From contig DATKDI010000071.1 of NCBI GenBank assembly GCA_035512775.1, forward strand, positions 1 to 48,055: a DNA stretch of 48,055 nucleotides, given 5' to 3'. This stretch comes from JAJNBA01 sp035512775 (GTDB lineage Bacteria > Actinomycetota > UBA4738 > HRBIN12). Each line of letters starts with the position of its first letter. Position 1 is the stretch's first letter. Below, one piece after another: positions 46,110 to 48,055 of the stretch. The notes under the pieces are model-generated. The model made no database searches and was not told the DNA's origin. It saw only the letters and a list, made by a program, of their open reading frames with translations. Both the position numbers and the translations under genes were made by a program.

Positions 46110-47234
46110 GTGGGGAGCGTCTTCGCGATCGCCGGCTTCCTGGCGTTGATCGTCTTCGTCGTCATCCCGATCCACGAGCTCGGTCACATGCTCGTGGCGC
46201 GTCGATTCGGCTTCAAGGTGACGGAGTACTTCGTCGGATTCGGGCCGAAGCTCTGGTCGAGGAAGCCCGGCGAGATCGAATACGGGATCAAGGCGATCCC
46301 TGCCGGGGGCTACGTGAAGATCGCCGGGATGAACCCGTACGAGTCCATCGCCCCCGAGGACCTGCCTCGCGCGTACGGGTCGAAGCCGATCTGGCAACGG
46401 GCGCTCGTGATCCTCGCGGGACCGCTCTCGCACTTCCTGGTCGGGGCCATCCTGTTCTTCGCTCTGTTCGCCACGTACGGCGACTCGACGACGCAGCTGG
46501 TGGTGGTCGGCGAGGTCGCGCCGACACTCGGCAACCATCCGTCCCCCGCTGCCGAAGCAGGACTGCGGGTGGGCGACGTCGTCCTTCGGGTCGGGGATCT
46601 CGACAACCCGACCCCCGACACCCTCGGGCGGTACGTGACGCGGTACGCGCGCGAACATCCCGGCGAGCCCCTCGAGTACGTGATCGAACGCGGCGATCGT
46701 CGGATCACGCTCCCGATCGTTCCCCAGCTCGTGACCGAGGGTGGGGAGACGAAGGGGAGGATCGGCTTCACCCTCGGGGCGGAGCCACTCTCGGTCCCCG
46801 GGGCGGCCGCCGTGTCCGTCCGGTACGTCGGCGCGACGACCTGGAACGCCGTTACCACGATCCCGAAGATCTTCACGGAAGGAGTGGGCAGGACGTTCTC
46901 GGTCCTGTTCAGCGACGACCCGCGTCGTGCGGACGATCCGACGAGTCTCGTGGGCGTGAGCCGACGGGTGGGCGACGCGGGCGACCGGGGTGACTGGGGC
47001 ACCTTCCTCGCCTACGCCGGGTACGTCACGATCTTCATCGGCATCGTGAACCTGATCCCTCTGCCTCCGTTGGATGGGGGCCATCTCGCGCTGCTCGTCT
47101 GGGAGAAGTTCACGGGACGTCAGGTCGACTATCGGAGGCTCATCCCGGTCGCGGTCGCGGTCATCGTCTTCCTCTGCATCTTCGCGATCGCGACGGTCTT
47201 CCTCGATATCACGGAGCCGTTGCCCGTCATCTAG
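46110..47234 (+). CDS. rseP: RseP/Rip1-type site-2 intramembrane protease
   Basis: A 374-residue M50B metalloprotease. The zinc motif HELGHMLVARRFGFKV lies in the first span, followed by YGIKAIPAGGYVKIAGMN. There is a single PDZ domain at about 130-215 (AAEAGLRVGDVVLRVGDLDN). The third metal ligand motif NLIPLPPLDGGHLALLVWE is in the penultimate span. Family members cleave anti-sigma factors and other single-span proteins (Rip1 in M. tuberculosis). The GTG start follows dxr directly. This is the second M50 protease in the window, and it has a different architecture from the cyclic-nucleotide fusion. Confidence 0.95.
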   Translation: MGSVFAIAGFLALIVFVVIPIHELGHMLVARRFGFKVTEYFVGFGPKLWSRKPGEIEYGIKAIPAGGYVKIAGMNPYESIAPEDLPRAYGSKPIWQRALVILAGPLSHFLVGAILFFALFATYGDSTTQLVVVGEVAPTLGNHPSPAAEAGLRVGDVVLRVGDLDNPTPDTLGRYVTRYAREHPGEPLEYVIERGDRRITLPIVPQLVTEGGETKGRIGFTLGAEPLSVPGAAAVSVRYVGATTWNAVTTIPKIFTEGVGRTFSVLFSDDPRRADDPTSLVGVSRRVGDAGDRGDWGTFLAYAGYVTIFIGIVNLIPLPPLDGGHLALLVWEKFTGRQVDYRRLIPVAVAVIVFLCIFAIATVFLDITEPLPVI

Positions 47235-47301
47235 GCGTTTCCCCGGCACCCCGCCACGATTTCTCCATCCCCACAGGCCACGCCGGGCAGGACCTGGTGG
47301 A

Positions 47302-47307
47302 TACGAT
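47302..47307 (+). promoter_or_regulatory. Candidate -10 of the response-regulator gene (TACGAT)
   Basis: TACGAT lies six bases before GTG 47314 and no ribosome site is present. Confidence 0.5.
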
Positions 47308-47313
47308 GACCGC

Positions 47314-48003
47314 GTGTCCCCACAGACCGTGCTCGTCGTCGAGGACGAGGACGCGATCGCCGAAGCCGTTCGGGCCCGTCTCGAGAGCGAGGGGTACCGG
47401 GTCGTGGTCGCGTCCGACGGTCCCGAGGCGATCCGCAGCCACGCCGAGCATCGCCCCGACCTGGTGGTGCTCGACCTGATGCTGCCCGGGATGGACGGGC
47501 TCGAGGTGTGCACGCGGATCCAGCGGGACGGGTGGACGCCGGTGCTGATGCTCACGGCCAGGACGGAGGAGGCGGACAAGGTCGCCGGCTTCGCCGTCGG
47601 TGCCGACGACTACCTCACCAAGCCCTTCAGCCTTCGGGAGCTCACCGTTCGGGTTCAGGCGATCCTGCGGCGGCGCGAGCGGATCGAGGGGTCGTCGGAG
47701 GGTGAGCCGATCGACCGACTCGGGCTGCTGGTGGATGCGAAGCGGCGCCGAGTCGAGGTGGACGGCGCCGAGGTGCCGCTGACACCGCTCGAATTCGAGA
47801 TCCTGTGCGCGCTCGCTCGCGAGCCGGGCGTCGTGCTCTCTCGGGATCAGCTGATGGATCGCATCTGGGGGTACCGCGACCATGCGGGTGGCCGCGTGGT
47901 CGATTCACATGTGGCGCGGCTGCGCCGGAAGATCGGCGAGGACGGCAACGAGCCCCGTTTCATCCGAACGGTCCACGGCGTCGGCTACGCGTTCAAGGAG
48001 TAG
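47314..48003 (+). CDS. OmpR/PhoB-family response regulator
   Basis: A 229-residue two-domain regulator. The receiver has acidic residues in VLVVEDEDAI, phospho-Asp in LVVLDLMLPGMDG, Thr in LMLTARTEE and Lys in YLTKPFSLREL. The winged helix includes LTPLEFEILCALAREPGVVL, the recognition helix RVVDSHVARLRRKIGEDG and the final FIRTVHGVGYAFKE. It sits next to rseP and precedes a probable kinase gene by two bases, so it forms a two-component pair. GTG 47314 agrees with the -10 spacing and the usual start. Confidence 0.94.
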   Translation: MSPQTVLVVEDEDAIAEAVRARLESEGYRVVVASDGPEAIRSHAEHRPDLVVLDLMLPGMDGLEVCTRIQRDGWTPVLMLTARTEEADKVAGFAVGADDYLTKPFSLRELTVRVQAILRRRERIEGSSEGEPIDRLGLLVDAKRRRVEVDGAEVPLTPLEFEILCALAREPGVVLSRDQLMDRIWGYRDHAGGRVVDSHVARLRRKIGEDGNEPRFIRTVHGVGYAFKE

Positions 48004-48005
48004 CG

Positions 48006-48055
48006 ATGGCGACCCGTCCGCTCGACAGGCTCACGTCGATCCGAGCGAAGCTCGG
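48006..48055 (+). CDS. Start of probable sensor histidine kinase gene (partial)
   Basis: Only 16 full codons are inside the window (MATRPLDRLTSIRAKL and on). The start ATG follows the response regulator stop by two bases, and the sequence LTSIRAKLG resembles the cytoplasmic segment before the first membrane span of many actinobacterial histidine kinases. The identification rests mainly on position. Confidence 0.5.
   Translation, partial: MATRPLDRLTSIRAKL

Noticed and set aside
1..48055. Search by eye for tRNA, rRNA, transposase, integrase of mobile type and CRISPR repeats
   Set aside because: None found; the only recombinase is the chromosomal XerC/D-type protein in its conserved context.

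Overview
The window is a gene-dense, high-GC stretch of a bacterial chromosome, most likely a deep-branching member of the Actinomycetota. The main evidence is gene order: rplS-lepB-rnhB-DUF2469-yraN-comM-dprA-xerC-sigma-rpsB-tsf-pyrH-frr-cdsA-dxr-rseP resembles the arrangement known from Mycobacterium and Streptomyces. DUF2469 is essentially an actinobacterial protein, and a WhiG/FliA-type sigma factor follows xerC. No tRNA, rRNA, CRISPR array, insertion sequence or prophage is visible. No gap exceeds 300 bases; the largest (196, 186, 164 and 160 nt) are described as regulatory regions.

Layout. 1-6.3 kb: tail of a phosphoribosyltransferase gene, a small membrane protein, a CopB-type metal ATPase, a divergent ATP-type PEP carboxykinase, thiL, thiD and rpmB. 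6.3-14.1 kb: a TlpA-like lipoprotein diverging from recG, then rsmD-coaD-coiled coil-yceD-rpmF-rnc-mutM, a nicotinamidase-like gene and acylphosphatase. 14.1-21.8 kb: smc, ftsY, a stand-alone receiver domain, ffh, rpsP, a KH protein and rimM. 21.75-25.4 kb: a minus-strand block that splits the usual rpsP-rimM-trmD-rplS operon. It holds a Crp-family regulator, a 43-residue lysine-rich protein, a cysteine-rich 70-residue protein and a large M50 membrane protease with two cyclic-nucleotide-binding domains. 25.4-31.1 kb: trmD, a minus-strand DUF4173-like membrane protein, rplS, lepB, rnhB, DUF2469, a LysE exporter and yraN. 31-40.3 kb: a PLP decarboxylase (minus), comM, dprA, xerC, the sigma factor, a degenerate LytM/M23 protein, a beta-propeller protein and a membrane protein. 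40.3-48 kb: rpsB-tsf-pyrH-frr-cdsA, dxr-rseP, and a response regulator followed by the start of a probable histidine kinase gene.

The most interesting locus is 21.75-25.4 kb. Between the two small genes lies a phased array of five dyads of the form GTGA-N6-TCAC (three exact, two with one mismatch). Their centres are 23, 23, 24 and 23 bp apart (22743-22849). The adjacent Crp-family regulator keeps the Arg-Glu-(3)-Arg recognition residues that read GTGA half-sites in E. coli CRP. A sixth site (37277-37292) sits at about -42 of a likely leaderless promoter for the degenerate M23 protein. With the protease that carries a PqqD-like domain and two cyclic-nucleotide domains, this suggests a cyclic-nucleotide-responsive regulatory and proteolytic module. 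That function is inference.

A second, window-wide signal is start architecture. Most genes that begin a transcription unit lack a Shine-Dalgarno sequence and instead carry a TANNNT hexamer (often TAGNNT) 6-11 nt before the start codon, the pattern of leaderless transcription. Genes inside operons overlap by ATGA, GTGA or TGATG junctions and often have purine-rich ribosome sites. Other oddities are a MutM/Fpg lacking its N-terminal proline, long acidic tails on S16, L19, S2 and CdsA, and convergent genes that share one CTAG as both stop codons.
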